This document shows, piece after piece, positions 51,109 to 58,357 of a stretch of 64,000 nucleotides of DNA (position 1 is the first letter of the stretch; each line of letters starts with the position of its first letter). The DNA comes from Micromonospora pisi (GTDB lineage: Bacteria > Actinomycetota > Actinomycetes > Mycobacteriales > Micromonosporaceae): contig NZ_RBKT01000001.1 of assembly GCF_003633685.1 (NCBI RefSeq), positions 8,122,001-8,186,000 on the forward strand. Direction: 5' to 3'. Both the position numbers and the translations under genes were made by a program. The notes beneath the pieces are model-generated. The model was not told the DNA's origin. It ran no database searches and saw nothing but the letters and a program-made list of their open reading frames with translations.

Positions 51109-51546
51109 ATGTCACGACAGATCATCACCGTCATCACCGACGACCTCGACGGCACCGAAGGCGCTGAGACCGTCCATTTCGCCTTCGAGGGCCGCGAGTA
51201 CCGAATCGACCTCAGCGACCACAACCGCCGCCGACTGCTGGCCCGCCTGGAGCCGTACATCAACGCCGGGTTGCCCGTCCGCGGTGACCGCACCGCGCAG
51301 GCACCGGCGCAAGACCGGGCCAGGCGTGCACAGCTCCGAAAGATGCGGGACTGGTGGAACACCAACCACACCGCGTTGGGGCTGCCCGAGCCGAAGGGCT
51401 ACGGGCGGATCCCGGCCAAGGTAGAGGAGGCGTACCGGGTGCACGGCAACCGGCAGGTGCCGGTGGTTGCTCGCCCGGTGGAACCGGTCGTGCCGCGGTT
51501 GCGTGTGGTGCCGCCGATCCCCGAGGCTACGTTCGCCGCCGGGTGA
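51109..51546 (+). CDS. lsr2: Lsr2-family nucleoid-associated protein
   Basis: 145 residues from the ATG at 51109 (SD GGGGGAAGG). The N-terminal oligomerisation domain is SRQIITVITDDLDGTEGAETVHFAFEGREYRIDLSD. The C-terminal DNA-binding part is MRDWWNTNHTALGLPEPKGYGRIPAKVEEAYRVHG, with GYGRIP in place of the usual RGRIP. A ~30-residue proline-rich extension is added. Host Lsr2 silences AT-rich foreign DNA; element-borne copies may modulate that. Convergent on tRNA-Gln. Confidence 0.92.
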   Translation: MSRQIITVITDDLDGTEGAETVHFAFEGREYRIDLSDHNRRRLLARLEPYINAGLPVRGDRTAQAPAQDRARRAQLRKMRDWWNTNHTALGLPEPKGYGRIPAKVEEAYRVHGNRQVPVVARPVEPVVPRLRVVPPIPEATFAAG

Positions 51547-51548
51547 AG

Positions 51549-51622
51549 CTCCGGGTGCAGGAATCGAACCTGCGGGCCCCGCGTCCAAAGCGCGGTCACG
51601 GACGCCAACGCCGTACCCCGGA
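51549..51622 (-). tRNA. tRNA-Gln(TTG)
   Basis: Acceptor TCCGGGG/ACCCGGA with a G7-A66 mismatch, anticodon loop CTTTGGA with CCGCG/CGCGG stem. Begins 3 bp after the lsr2 stop on the other strand. Confidence 0.87.
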
Positions 51623-51627
51623 AAGAG

Positions 51628-51698
51628 AGCGGCCACGGGGAATCGAACCCCGGTTCGCTGGGTGGAAACCAGCAGCTCTACCACTGAGCTATGGCCGC
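51628..51698 (-). tRNA. tRNA-Gly(TCC)
   Basis: Acceptor GCGGCCA/TGGCCGC, anticodon loop TTTCCAC with GCTGG/CCAGC stem. A 150-bp gap without a recognisable feature follows to the right. Confidence 0.94.
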
Positions 51699-51850
51699 GA
51701 ACGGTGGCGCGGTTCCATCGTCGCTGAGGACTTGCCCCGCGCCACCGGTTGTCGGTCTACCCCTCGTCTCCGACTGCGCGGTCCATCTCGTCTCTCCGCG
51801 CTCCCGTCCCGCTGGCGGGATATCCACTTCTCGCAGGCCAGCGGGCTATG

Positions 51851-51925
51851 TAGGCCAGGCCGGGCTTGAACCGGCGTTCTCCGCCTTGAGAGAGCGGTGA
51901 GCTTTGCCAACAGCTCCACTAGCCC
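51851..51925 (-). tRNA. tRNA-Glu(CTC)
   Basis: Acceptor GGGCTAG/CTGGCCT, anticodon loop CTCTCAA with CCGCT/GGCGG stem, T-arm GCCGG TTCAAGC CCGGC. Confidence 0.91.
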
Positions 51926-51976
51926 ATGGAGCTGACAGGGGCCGGGTGCCTCGCCCGGGAGGTTCCCCCGTCAACG

Positions 51977-52049
51977 TGCCTACCCTCCGACTCGAACGGA
52001 GACCCTTCCGGATTTCACCCGGACGCTCGACCAATCGAGCTAGGTAGGC
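51977..52049 (-). tRNA. tRNA-Phe(GAA)
   Basis: Acceptor GCCTACC/GGTAGGC, anticodon loop GTGAAAT (G at position 32 is unusual), stem TCCGG/CCGGA. Confidence 0.93.
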
Positions 52050-52138
52050 GTGAAGATCGGGTGTCGCTCTGCCCGCACTCGCGGGGCGGGGACCAACCGC
52101 CCGCCGGGTGGTCAGCCCGACGTATTAACGACACCCAG

Positions 52139-52211
52139 TGGACCTGCCCGGATTCGAACCGGGGACCTCTTCCCTGCCGAGGAAGCGCGCTACCAACTGC
52201 GCCACAAGCCC
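52139..52211 (-). tRNA. tRNA-Ala(GGC), C33
   Basis: Acceptor GGGCTTG/CAGGTCC with G3-U70, anticodon stem CTTCC/GGAAG, loop TCGGCAG, so position 33 is C as in one of the CAT tRNAs. Confidence 0.9.
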
Positions 52212-52329
52212 ATTGCGACAACCCCGGCCGGCGGCGGGCGTGTGCTGCCGCCGGCCGGGTGTCGTTGTATATGCCATCCGCTGTGGAGTTGAGATCGAAC
52301 ATTCCCGCCGGCCGAAGTCGGGGGATGAG

Positions 52330-52402
52330 CAGGGGTGACAGGACTTGAACCTGCTGCCTGCGGTTTTGGAGACCGCCGCTCTACCTGTTGAGCTACACCC
52401 CT
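52330..52402 (-). tRNA. tRNA-Trp(CCA)
   Basis: Acceptor AGGGGTG/CACCCCT, anticodon loop CTCCAAA with GCGGT/ACCGC stem, discriminator G. First tRNA of the array in the direction of transcription. Confidence 0.94.
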
Positions 52403-52423
52403 ATGAAGTTGTTGCTGTGCAAC

Positions 52424-52459
52424 AAAAAAGCCGCCCGGTCCCTTTCGGGTGGGCGGCTT
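52424..52459 (-). terminator. Intrinsic terminator directly ahead of the tRNA array
   Basis: On the minus strand AAGCCGCCC (52459-52451) and GGGCGGCTT (52436-52428) form a 9-bp stem with inner CCC-GAAA-GGG, followed by six T. It ends only about 22 bp before tRNA-Trp. Confidence 0.85.
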
Positions 52460-52475
52460 CGCGGTTCGCATCGCG

Positions 52476-52598
52476 CTAGCCGCGCCACCTGCCCAGCTTG
52501 TAGTTATCGGCGGAGCTTTCGGTCCCAACGATGGGCGTGCACCACTCACCGAGCGACAACATGTGTCGCTGCGGTGCGAAGGCGGCTTGCCGCATCAT
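52476..52598 (-). CDS. Small 40-residue ORF between motif and terminator
   Basis: Two adjacent ATGs (52598, 52595) preceded by AGGGAG; ends 17 bp before the terminator stem. Sequence features: QRHMLSLGEWCTPIVGTESSADNYKLGRW. Unknown; may be a leader peptide. Confidence 0.5.
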   Translation of the reverse strand: MMRQAAFAPQRHMLSLGEWCTPIVGTESSADNYKLGRWRG

Positions 52599-52721
52599 GT
52601 CCGTGCTCCCTGCGTCGGTGTTGCTGTGAAAGGTAGTTCCTGGGCTGTCGCGTCGGCAACGTGTTTCCGGTGCTGCGGCCCGTGACGTCAACGGTACGGG
52701 TCGACCGCCGTCAACGCAATG

Positions 52722-52735
52722 ACATCTACCAAGTT
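52722..52735 (-). promoter_or_regulatory. Single copy of the 14-bp motif
   Basis: Minus-strand AACTTGGTAGATGT, 124 bp before the 40-residue ORF and about 320 bp before the first tRNA. No second copy is found 40 bp on either side. Confidence 0.6.
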
Positions 52736-52753
52736 TCTTGGTGTGTTGGCAGA

Positions 52754-53122
52754 TCAAACCGCGAGCAGTGTCACGTCCATGCCCCGGTACAGGCCAGGCT
52801 CGCAGGTCACCACGGCCGCGCGCATGGCCCGTGCCTCGTGGACGGCGTGCCGAACGGACAGCTCCCCGGCCCAGCCGCCGATCTCAATCGCGGCGTGCTG
52901 GGCGAGGGGGAGTGGTAGGACGCCGGGGGACAGGAGTAGGGCGTGCCACGCGTCCATGCTTGCCCCGAGTTTGGCTTGGGCGTCGGCGATGGCGGTGGTG
53001 GGAAGCAGGAGGTTGACGGTGCCGGCGTCGGCTTGGTCGAGCAGGGCCATCAGGCGGGGGTGGGCGCCGAAGAAGGCCACCATCGCGGACGCGTCCAAGA
53101 CGCGAGGTGGGCGGTGCCTCAC
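52754..53122 (-). CDS. PIN-domain protein, VapC toxin-like
   Basis: 122 residues from a GTG overlapping the antitoxin-like stop (GTGA). The N-terminal PIN motif is RVLDASAMVAFFGAHP (first acidic residue). The later acidic sites are weak: LLLPTTAIADAQ lacks the usual Glu, and the C-terminal block reads AAVVTCEPGLYRG instead of VTxD. VapC proteins cleave tRNA or rRNA; activity here is uncertain. Confidence 0.75.
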   Translation of the reverse strand: MRHRPPRVLDASAMVAFFGAHPRLMALLDQADAGTVNLLLPTTAIADAQAKLGASMDAWHALLLSPGVLPLPLAQHAAIEIGGWAGELSVRHAVHEARAMRAAVVTCEPGLYRGMDVTLLAV

Positions 53123-53286
53123 GCGGCGCGGCGCTCGCCGTACCGGGCGGCCAAGTCCAGATCGGCGGCGTCCTGCTCGCGCTCCCAGGCGGCGGCCTCA
53201 ACCTCGCTGAGCGGGCCAGGGTGCGGAACACCGAGCACGGCGCAGAACCGCTCGGAGGCGGTCATGGGTCGCTGGTCGTCGGCCAT
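53119..53286 (-). CDS. Small antitoxin-like partner of the PIN protein
   Basis: 55 residues, ADDQRPMTASERFCAVLGVP...REQDAADLDLAARYGERRAA. Acidic-basic helical protein overlapping the PIN gene by 4 nt, the layout of vapBC. No DNA-binding fold is recognisable, so the antitoxin role is inferred from position. Confidence 0.6.
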   Translation of the reverse strand: MADDQRPMTASERFCAVLGVPHPGPLSEVEAAAWEREQDAADLDLAARYGERRAA

Positions 53287-53344
53287 GTCCGGATGCTACC
53301 CAACACGGGCATGATCATGTTTGTGTCGGCGTGGCGTGTCCGGG

Positions 53345-53662
53345 TCACGCCGCTTCTCGGTCAGCCGCCTCCCGCGCGTGCCGGCTCATCGCTTTTGTAG
53401 CCTGGTACAGCAGCGCCACCGCCTTGTCCTGCGCGTACGCGGCTTGCAGCAGCGCCCTTCGTTCCTCGACGTTGGCAATCCGGTCACTCGCTGCGATCTC
53501 CCGGATCGCGCGGTGGAGTGTGACGGCCGTGGTTAGTAGCGCTTCGGTGAGGTGTTGGGGGTCGCCGGGGTCTGTGCCTGCCGTGAGGGACTGGCTGAGG
53601 TTGAGTCCGGCGCGTTGGAATTTGTGGGCGAGGTCCGGGACTGGCGGCGAGACATGATCCAC
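53345..53662 (-). CDS. Hypothetical helical protein
   Basis: About 105 residues from a GTG at 53662; a longer start at 53791 is possible but overlaps other genes. Helix-rich (FQRAGLNLSQSLTAG, LTEALLTTAVTLHRAIREIAASDRIANVEERRALLQAAYAQDKAVALLYQATKAM). Unknown. Confidence 0.6.
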   Translation of the reverse strand: MDHVSPPVPDLAHKFQRAGLNLSQSLTAGTDPGDPQHLTEALLTTAVTLHRAIREIAASDRIANVEERRALLQAAYAQDKAVALLYQATKAMSRHAREAADREAA

Positions 53663-53685
53663 ATGATGGATCTTGCCAGGCCGGA

Positions 53686-53778
53686 TCAACCGAAAAACGC
53701 CAGCCGGCCCCGAACCGCCACGGCGACCTCCCTGGCCAACTCCCGGCCCGCACGGCACTCCTCGACGAATGTGCTCAC
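53686..53778 (-). CDS. Small 30-residue ORF
   Basis: GTG start overlaps the upstream stop (GTGA); encodes a helix-forming peptide (STFVEECRAGRELAREVAVAV). It follows the overlap pattern of this operon, but it is too short to be sure. Confidence 0.45.
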   Translation of the reverse strand: MSTFVEECRAGRELAREVAVAVRGRLAFFG

Positions 53779-54041
53779 TGGCGTTCCTCACTACCCGCTG
53801 CGGGCTGCCGGTCCAGCCACCACTGCGGCACCCTGAGCAGGCTCGGAGTCCACCACAGGCACCGGCCCGTAAGGCGGTAACCCGCGCTCGCGGACGTGTA
53901 CCGCATTTCCACCCTCACCGCCCGCCGGGTCACCGACACTTCCCGCACCACACCCTCCCGGAGCTTCGGGTAGGCGCGACCATCGAACTCGTAGCAGAGC
54001 ACAGGACCGTCGATGTGCGCTGCGGCTTCCGCCAGATTCAC
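53775..54041 (-). CDS. Hypothetical protein
   Basis: 88 residues from a GTG overlapping the previous stop. Beta-rich (GPVLCYEFDGRAYPKLREGVVREVSVTRRAVRVEMRYTSAS) with a Trp-rich end (CLWWTPSLLRVPQWWLD). Unknown. Confidence 0.62.
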   Translation of the reverse strand: MNLAEAAAHIDGPVLCYEFDGRAYPKLREGVVREVSVTRRAVRVEMRYTSASAGYRLTGRCLWWTPSLLRVPQWWLDRQPAAGSEERQ

Positions 54042-54235
54042 CGCCGCCTCCGCCCGTACTCGGTGCGCATCCGGCGGGCCCGGTCGAACGCCCCACACCG
54101 GCAGTGCCGGCGGCAGTACCACCGGTCGACGGGGCCGTCTGGTACCCACCACCGGTCCGGGCCGACGTTCCGCTTCGGCTGGGTGCTCGTGTACCGGCCG
54201 CGTTCACGGCGTTCCGCTTTTGGTGTGCGGCTCAC
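54038..54235 (-). CDS. Small basic protein with Cys-His cluster
   Basis: 65 residues from a GTG (GTGA overlap). Contains WYCRRHCRCGAFDRARRMRTEYGRRRR, a CxxHCxC cluster that may bind zinc, and an Arg-rich end suggesting nucleic-acid binding. Unknown. Confidence 0.58.
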   Translation of the reverse strand: MSRTPKAERRERGRYTSTQPKRNVGPDRWWVPDGPVDRWYCRRHCRCGAFDRARRMRTEYGRRRR

Positions 54236-54564
54236 CGCCGTCGCCGCCCGTACGCTCGGTGCATCCGGGACACCCTGGCCTGACGCCGGTACCAGTGCGC
54301 GCACCCGTCGCACCCACCCATCACATACCGGACTTGGTACCTCGGAGGGTTCTCGCCGGGCCGGTCGATCAACTCGGCGCGCGTCGCGTCCGGGCCGTGC
54401 GTCTCCAGTTCGGGCGACCCGTACGGCAGGGTGACCCGCTGCCAGCCGTCGACATCGTCGTGCCACACCTTGCAATCGCTGCACCACAGTGGCAGGCCCC
54501 CCTCGTTGCCGGCCGACGGCGCGCAGTCACCGTGCTTCCACCACCCGGCCAGCCTCGTGATCAC
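54232..54564 (-). CDS. Hypothetical protein with two CxxC motifs
   Basis: 110 residues. WCSDCKVWHDD and GGCDGCAHWYRRQARVSRMHRAYGRRRR suggest a zinc-binding protein; a GWWKHGDC start is notable. Coupled by overlaps to both neighbours. Confidence 0.68.
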   Translation of the reverse strand: MITRLAGWWKHGDCAPSAGNEGGLPLWCSDCKVWHDDVDGWQRVTLPYGSPELETHGPDATRAELIDRPGENPPRYQVRYVMGGCDGCAHWYRRQARVSRMHRAYGRRRR

Positions 54565-54959
54565 CGGTGCTCCTCGGCGAACGCGGGCAACACCACGTCC
54601 TCGTACACGGCGGCCACCGCCATGGCCATTTCGTCGCGCTCGTCCTCCGGTGGCAGGGCCTCGTACGCGGCCAGGATCCGCTGGTGCGCGGTGGTGGGCT
54701 GGTGGCCGTCGAGCGTGGCGAGAACACCGGCCGCCGCTGCCCCGGCCCGGTCGAGATTACGCAGGATCTTTCGGACTATGCGCATGTCGTCCTCGTACTC
54801 GGGCGCGTCCGGGTCGACTGGCACCTTGAGTATGCCGGGTATGGGGTTCGCGTCGAGCCAGGTCAGGCGCACGTACTGACCGGACCGCTGGCCGGCGACA
54901 ACCCAGCCGGCGGCGCGGAGTTGGGCTACGAGCTGCTGTGGGTCGAGTGCGGTGCTCAC
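54561..54959 (-). CDS. Hypothetical protein
   Basis: 132 residues from a GTG overlapping the previous stop. The N-terminal half is a small alpha-beta unit (LDPQQLVAQLRAAGWVVAGQRSGQYVRLTWLD) and the C-terminal half is helical (MRIVRKILRNLDRAGAAAAGVLATLDG). Similar short proteins occur in actinophages. Unknown. Confidence 0.7.
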   Translation of the reverse strand: MSTALDPQQLVAQLRAAGWVVAGQRSGQYVRLTWLDANPIPGILKVPVDPDAPEYEDDMRIVRKILRNLDRAGAAAAGVLATLDGHQPTTAHQRILAAYEALPPEDERDEMAMAVAAVYEDVVLPAFAEEHR

Positions 54960-55192
54960 TTGTCCTCCGTGTTGGGCTCGTCGGGGAAGTAGCGGACCTC
55001 GTTTATGACGAACAGGTCGACGTACCCCACGTAGTCCGGCCCGTCGGGGTGGTCGACGTTGTCGACGATGGAGAAGACACCGACCTCGTTCCGGACCACC
55101 CGCGCATCGGGCACCCGGCCGGCGATGTCGCGCAGGGTGGGCAGGTGCGTTTCGATGTGCTCGACCAGTTCGGTCAGGCTGATGGACGGCAT
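54956..55192 (-). CDS. Small hypothetical protein
   Basis: 78 residues, MPSISLTELVEHIETHLPTLRDIAGRVPDARVV..., acidic and beta-rich at the end. Overlaps the next gene. Unknown. Confidence 0.66.
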   Translation of the reverse strand: MPSISLTELVEHIETHLPTLRDIAGRVPDARVVRNEVGVFSIVDNVDHPDGPDYVGYVDLFVINEVRYFPDEPNTEDK

Positions 55193-55194
55193 GG

Positions 55195-55455
55195 TCAGTC
55201 CTTTCGTGCTGGCGCGGCTTGCACATACCGCGTTCGGGTGTCGCCAGCGAGTTCGAGGTGTTGGTTGAGCCAGTACACGTCCGCCTGGGTTGCCCCGGGG
55301 ATTGCGCGCAGTTCGGTTGACGGCTGCTTTGGCGGCGGTACCGACGGGGCCGGGAAAAGCTCGTCGGCGATGCCGATCGCGGCGAAGATGATTGCGCCGA
55401 ACGACACGAGGCAGACCACGATCATCACGGTGAACGCCCAGAGTGGCACGGTCAT
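55195..55455 (-). CDS. Small membrane protein
   Basis: 86 residues with one N-terminal transmembrane helix (WAFTVMIVVCLVSFGAIIFAAIGI) and a soluble tail (ATQADVYWLNQHLELAGDTRTRYV). Overlaps the upstream stop by 4 nt. Confidence 0.68.
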   Translation of the reverse strand: MTVPLWAFTVMIVVCLVSFGAIIFAAIGIADELFPAPSVPPPKQPSTELRAIPGATQADVYWLNQHLELAGDTRTRYVQAAPARKD

Positions 55456-55739
55456 GTCCTCCGGTCAGGCGAGTTCGGGCAGGTGCCGCCGGGGCAGTCC
55501 TCCGGAAGGTGCCCGGTGAAGGGAACACCGGCCAGGGCGGCCGAGGCGTCGAAGTGGCCGCCAGCGACGATCGCGAACGCCGCGTCGGACATCCAGAAGT
55601 GCCCACCGGCGTGGCCTTCGTCGGCGGTCCACCCCTTCGGGATGGGTTTGCGGCACGGCAGCCCGTCGGGGGATGCAACCGGGCAGGGAAGCGGGTTCTC
55701 GTTGGTGCTCGTCGGGGCCGGGTTCGTCACGCTGTCCAC
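55452..55739 (-). CDS. Hypothetical Cys/His-rich protein
   Basis: 95 residues with CPVASPDGLPCRKPIPKGWTADEGHAGGHFW and CPGGTC, a probable zinc-binding pattern of the phage-associated zinc-ribbon type. Unknown. Confidence 0.65.
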   Translation of the reverse strand: MDSVTNPAPTSTNENPLPCPVASPDGLPCRKPIPKGWTADEGHAGGHFWMSDAAFAIVAGGHFDASAALAGVPFTGHLPEDCPGGTCPNSPDRRT

Positions 55740-55819
55740 GTCCCGGATGTCGTCATGCCGACATCACCCCGCCCGTGTGGACCATGCCACCGGTGGCCGC
55801 CTGGTTGCACACTGCTCCG

Positions 55820-56362
55820 ATGCGCATTCGTTCCCACATCCTTGCCGTGCCCGCCCTGGCCGTGGCCCTTGCCCTCACCGGTTGCGGGGGAGACGACACC
55901 ACCCAGCCGAGCACCCCTCAGGTCACCGCCGTTGGACCGGCGGCCCCCGCCCCGACCACCGCGCCGGCGGCTGCCACGGTTGACGCGAAGACGGTGCTCG
56001 ACAAGCTCACTGCGGCGAAGGTTGGGCTCACGGCCGGCACCGTTCAGGACGAGAACACCGACCCGAACGACCTCCTCGGCCGGCCCAACGGCTACCAGTC
56101 CCGGGCCGCGGCTGACCTGCCCGGTGGTGACCCGGAGGGTGACAAGTTCGGGATCGACCGCGGGTTGGTGATCGAGCAGTTCGCGGACACGGCGGGGGCG
56201 GACACCCGGTCGAAGTTCATTCAGGACACCCTCCAGAGCCTGCCGATCATGGGCACCGAGTACCACTACCGGGCCGGTGGCGGCACCGTACTGGTGCGGG
56301 TCACCGGCAAGGTCAAGCCGTCCGACGCCAAGAAGATCGAAACAGCGGTCGCCGGGCTGTGA
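55820..56362 (+). CDS. Putative lipoprotein
   Basis: 180 residues, one of few rightward genes here. Signal peptide with lipobox (residues about 1-21, ILAVPALAVALALTGCGG, Cys after LTG), a Thr/Ala/Pro linker, then a folded domain (KTVLDKLTAAKVGLTAGTVQDENTDPNDLLGRPNGYQSR, GTVLVRVTGKVKPSDAKKIETAVAGL). Exposed on the outer face of the membrane. Perhaps superinfection-related; unknown. Confidence 0.78.
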   Translation: MRIRSHILAVPALAVALALTGCGGDDTTQPSTPQVTAVGPAAPAPTTAPAAATVDAKTVLDKLTAAKVGLTAGTVQDENTDPNDLLGRPNGYQSRAAADLPGGDPEGDKFGIDRGLVIEQFADTAGADTRSKFIQDTLQSLPIMGTEYHYRAGGGTVLVRVTGKVKPSDAKKIETAVAGL

Positions 56363-56379
56363 CCGGTGCGGGGCGGTGG

Positions 56380-57300
56380 TCACAGGGTCGCCGCCCCGCC
56401 CGCCGCCGGCCGCCGCTCGGGCCGCCGATACCCGGTCGCTCCCGGGTGACCCTGCCGGGAGCATCCGCGAGGGCAGCCGGGCATATCCTCCGGCCGGGCC
56501 AGGTAGGCGTCTCCGACGTAGCAGGCCGCATGAGCGCCGTGGTCGTGGGTCAGGTGCCCCCGGCAATCGGGTTCGCTCTCGTGGTCGCCGGCAAGGCCAG
56601 GGCCGGATCGGCATTCGCTGCTCCCGTCGCCGTGCACGACCAGGATGCCCCCGCATTTCGGGTACGTCAGGATCCGCTCCCGGCGGGGGTCGACGGCGAT
56701 CCACCGCAGCTCGTACCGCTTCGCGTCACCCGAGCACGTTTCCCGGGTGTGGAACCGGGCCTCGGGACCGCCGGGCAAATCGAGGTTGTCGCCGGGGTAG
56801 TCGACGGCCCGTTGCCGGGAGCTGATCGGCTCCCCGCACGACCAGCAGCAGCCGGGTAGGCGGGTGGCGAACACCTCCACCTCGGCGAGCCGGGCGGTGA
56901 CCTCCCGGTCCTCCAATTCGGCCCGGCACGGCATCGGTTCCCCGCAGCACGAACAGGATGGCCACCGGCCGCTTGATGGGTATACCTCCCAACCGATCCG
57001 CTGCCATTTCTGGGCGGGAACGTCCATGTGGGCGGCCGGGACCGGCGCGGGCTGGGCGGGAGCCCAATCGGGTCGCGCACCGGCAATGTGCTGGACGTCA
57101 ACCCGGTACGGGCGGCCCTTCCACGCGGGAAGGTCTGGCATTCCGGCGTCCAACCAGATCTCCCGGTCGGCAGCAGACAGGGGCAGGTCGGTGACCTTCT
57201 CAACCTGCCACACGGCGTGGTCATGGGCGATGAGTCGACCAGGTTCGGGCGGGCTCCACCGGGACTGGGTGCGAATCGGGTACCAACGAGGGACGGTCAC
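56380..57300 (-). CDS. Hypothetical protein with several zinc clusters
   Basis: 306 residues. Cys pairs CSCCGEPMPC, CCWSCGEPI, KCGGILVVHGDGSSEC and HDHGAHAACYVGDAY suggest three or more zinc sites. Convergent with the lipoprotein gene and overlapping the next gene by 4 nt. No family recognised. Confidence 0.7.
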   Translation of the reverse strand: MTVPRWYPIRTQSRWSPPEPGRLIAHDHAVWQVEKVTDLPLSAADREIWLDAGMPDLPAWKGRPYRVDVQHIAGARPDWAPAQPAPVPAAHMDVPAQKWQRIGWEVYPSSGRWPSCSCCGEPMPCRAELEDREVTARLAEVEVFATRLPGCCWSCGEPISSRQRAVDYPGDNLDLPGGPEARFHTRETCSGDAKRYELRWIAVDPRRERILTYPKCGGILVVHGDGSSECRSGPGLAGDHESEPDCRGHLTHDHGAHAACYVGDAYLARPEDMPGCPRGCSRQGHPGATGYRRPERRPAAGGAATL

Positions 57301-57977
57301 GGAAGCGCCCCGCTCGGGACCTGCTTACCGGTCTGCTTGCAGTCCCGGCACGGCCACGACAGATCGACACCAACGAGCGGGTCGAAGTCGTCCACCACGC
57401 CCGTGCCGTTGCAGGTTTCGCACGGCTTGTCGGCGCAGTCCGGGTGCCACACGTCCAGGGCGTCTTCGATTGGGTTCTGCCACACGTACACCGCGTCGCC
57501 GCAGCCCTCACACCACCCGGTCTGGCAGTCCTCGCACACCAGAGCGCGGCCGTCGACATCGGTCTCCCAGCCGTCGATTTCGTAGTCGCCGAGCTTGGTC
57601 AGGGCCTCCGCCGGCCAGGTGGTGGGTTCGCGGTAGTCAGGGTCCCGGTGGACCTGGTGGCAGTGGGAGCAGTGCAGGTGGTAACGGGTGGCGGGCCGGG
57701 CGTCGAGACCGGCCGGCACCGTGGCGTTCAGCGCGTCAACCGGCAGGACCCGGCCGTGGATGAGGGCGCCCAGCACCTCCTCGACGAAGATGCGGGCCAG
57801 CCCCGCCCCGGTGGCGGTGATGCACTTCGCCGGGTCGGTGTTGCCTTCCTGGCAGCCGCAGGCGTCGGCGTGAAACGGTGGCAGGGCCTCGGTTTCGAGT
57901 TGTTCCCCGTACGCCTCGATCAGGGCGGTGGTGGGCTCGTCGAACCCGAACCGGTCCCGAAGCGGCAGGTAGCTCAC
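57297..57977 (-). CDS. Zinc-finger protein with DnaJ-like CxxCxGxG repeats
   Basis: 226 residues from a GTG (GTGA overlap). Cys clusters include HCSHCHQVH, VCEDCQTGWCEGCGDAVYVW and CETCNGTG...WPCRDCKQTGK, the last like DnaJ zinc fingers. Possibly RNA- or protein-binding. Unknown role. Confidence 0.72.
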   Translation of the reverse strand: MSYLPLRDRFGFDEPTTALIEAYGEQLETEALPPFHADACGCQEGNTDPAKCITATGAGLARIFVEEVLGALIHGRVLPVDALNATVPAGLDARPATRYHLHCSHCHQVHRDPDYREPTTWPAEALTKLGDYEIDGWETDVDGRALVCEDCQTGWCEGCGDAVYVWQNPIEDALDVWHPDCADKPCETCNGTGVVDDFDPLVGVDLSWPCRDCKQTGKQVPSGALP

Positions 57978-58357
57978 GGTGTGCCTCCCGGCTGGTTGCG
58001 GAGGGCGGCCCTGCGCATCACGAATTCGGTGAGCGGCCCGATCGGGGTGTGGTCCACCTCGGGCATCGGGGTGATGTCCCGGAACTCGCCGTACTGGGCG
58101 ACCATCTGGGACAGCCATGCCCGCCAGTCAGCCTCGCTGGTGAGCTGCGGCATCACGATGGCCCGAAGGTCGGGGTGCTGCTCGTAGATCGCCGGCTGGC
58201 ACTCGCTGCCGAACCGGGGGAGCTGGTGAGTCATTGGGGTGTCGCCGGTCATCCAGGCGCACAGGTTGTAGATGCCGTCCATGCCGTTCGGACTGCACAT
58301 GATGCCGGTGGCGACGCTGAGGATGTCGCCGAGGTGGAAGGGCCTGCTCTCGGTCAT
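57974..58357 (-). CDS. Hypothetical protein, DUF-type phage family
   Basis: 127 residues. FHLGDILSVATGIMCSPNGMDGIYNLCAWMTGDTPMTHQLPRFGSEC and LPQLTSEADWRAWL-like elements resemble a family seen in actinophages and mycobacterial prophages, which I recall only as uncharacterised. Coupled by overlap to both neighbours. Confidence 0.72.
   Translation of the reverse strand: MTESRPFHLGDILSVATGIMCSPNGMDGIYNLCAWMTGDTPMTHQLPRFGSECQPAIYEQHPDLRAIVMPQLTSEADWRAWLSQMVAQYGEFRDITPMPEVDHTPIGPLTEFVMRRAALRNQPGGTP

Noticed and set aside
44900-52460. A GOLLD-type giant non-coding RNA, which is known to accompany tRNA arrays.
   Set aside because: Gaps between tRNAs are filled by genes or are shorter than about 250 bp, too small for GOLLD.
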